Positions 63,996-64,000 of a DNA stretch of 64,000 bases are shown here, piece by piece; the stretch's first letter is position 1, and every line of letters begins with the position of its first letter. The DNA is from Humitalea rosea (GTDB lineage: Bacteria > Pseudomonadota > Alphaproteobacteria > Acetobacterales > Acetobacteraceae): NCBI RefSeq assembly GCF_003253705.1, contig NZ_QKYU01000019.1, forward strand, positions 1-64,000. Reading direction: 5' to 3'. Under the pieces are notes generated by a model. That model ran no database searches. It worked only from the letters and a program-made list of their open reading frames with translations, and was not told where the DNA came from. A program made the translations under genes and the position numbers.

Positions 63996-64000
63996 CCTCA

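Overview
The window is high-GC, almost fully coding DNA (about 60 protein genes and no gap over 300 bp; the longest, 283 bp, is 9231-9513). I found no rRNA, tRNA, CRISPR array, transposase or prophage structural gene. Codon use, the many tripartite-tricarboxylate (TctC/Bug) and ABC solute-binding proteins, the CoA-ester catabolic operons and the ATGA/GTGA stop-start overlaps suggest an alphaproteobacterial chromosome, probably an Acetobacteraceae member of the Roseomonas type. That placement is an inference from gene style, not from a marker gene.

Layout. 1-9230: end of a dipeptide-type ABC transporter operon (ATPase, periplasmic binding protein), a questin-oxidase-like protein, a hydantoin/Asp-Glu racemase-family protein, a cytosine-deaminase-like amidohydrolase divergent from a GcvA-type LysR regulator with a clean T-N11-A operator between them, an MmgE/PrpD protein and a TctC receptor. 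9514-16087: a tightly coupled catabolic operon (acyl-CoA dehydrogenase, NDP-forming acyl-CoA synthetase, LivK-like receptor, small SCP2-like protein, alpha/beta hydrolase, SDR) whose substrate I cannot name. 16093-19638: putA. 19847-22823: a three-gene envelope cassette (membrane protein, lipoprotein, peptidoglycan-binding lytic transglycosylase) behind a near-consensus sigma70 promoter that predicts a leaderless mRNA. 22826-33539: chemoreceptor, L-threonate dehydrogenase-like protein, trypsin-like protease, radC, a copper module (PCuAC plus DUF2946), a CoA-transferase/dehydratase pair, a JmjC/cupin-4 oxygenase, a second TctC receptor and a secreted hydrolase. 33612-34049: an EF-hand protein.

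34057-38973 is a compact queuosine operon transcribed leftward: queA, tgt, queF, queG, queC and a VUT-family (YhhQ-like) transporter, almost every junction overlapping by 4 nt. It supplies preQ0 synthesis, reduction to preQ1, insertion into tRNA, and the two queuosine-completing steps, plus probable precursor uptake; queD, queE and folE would have to lie elsewhere. 39032-51021 mixes a secreted phosphoesterase, a HyuA/HyuB pair with a 3-hydroxyacyl-CoA dehydrogenase and an SDR, an RTX/tandem-repeat protein, a RidA protein, an M20 ureidohydrolase, DoxX and allophanate hydrolase, pointing to scavenging of hydantoin/ureide nitrogen. 51050-55225: hydroxyacid dehydrogenase, DUF599 protein, NADP isocitrate dehydrogenase, MBL-fold hydrolase and a small membrane protein.

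55238-63995 is a divergent aerobic aromatic-CoA cluster that I read as 2-aminobenzoate (anthranilate) degradation through 2-aminobenzoyl-CoA: a ligase (AbmG-like), the fused monooxygenase/reductase (AbmA-like), acyl-CoA dehydrogenase, enoyl-CoA hydratase, SDR, MarR regulator, a RidA deaminase-type protein and a PhzS-like flavin hydroxylase. The RidA gene is the last cistron of the coupled leftward operon and is a candidate for the deamination step.

Non-coding highlights: a perfect 32-bp palindrome at 25-56; a two-copy palindromic element lying between two convergent stop codons (4649-4690 and 46998-47039); two further terminator-like hairpins at convergent ends (1074-1103 and 48801-48830); and a four-copy 15-bp tandem repeat upstream of radC.
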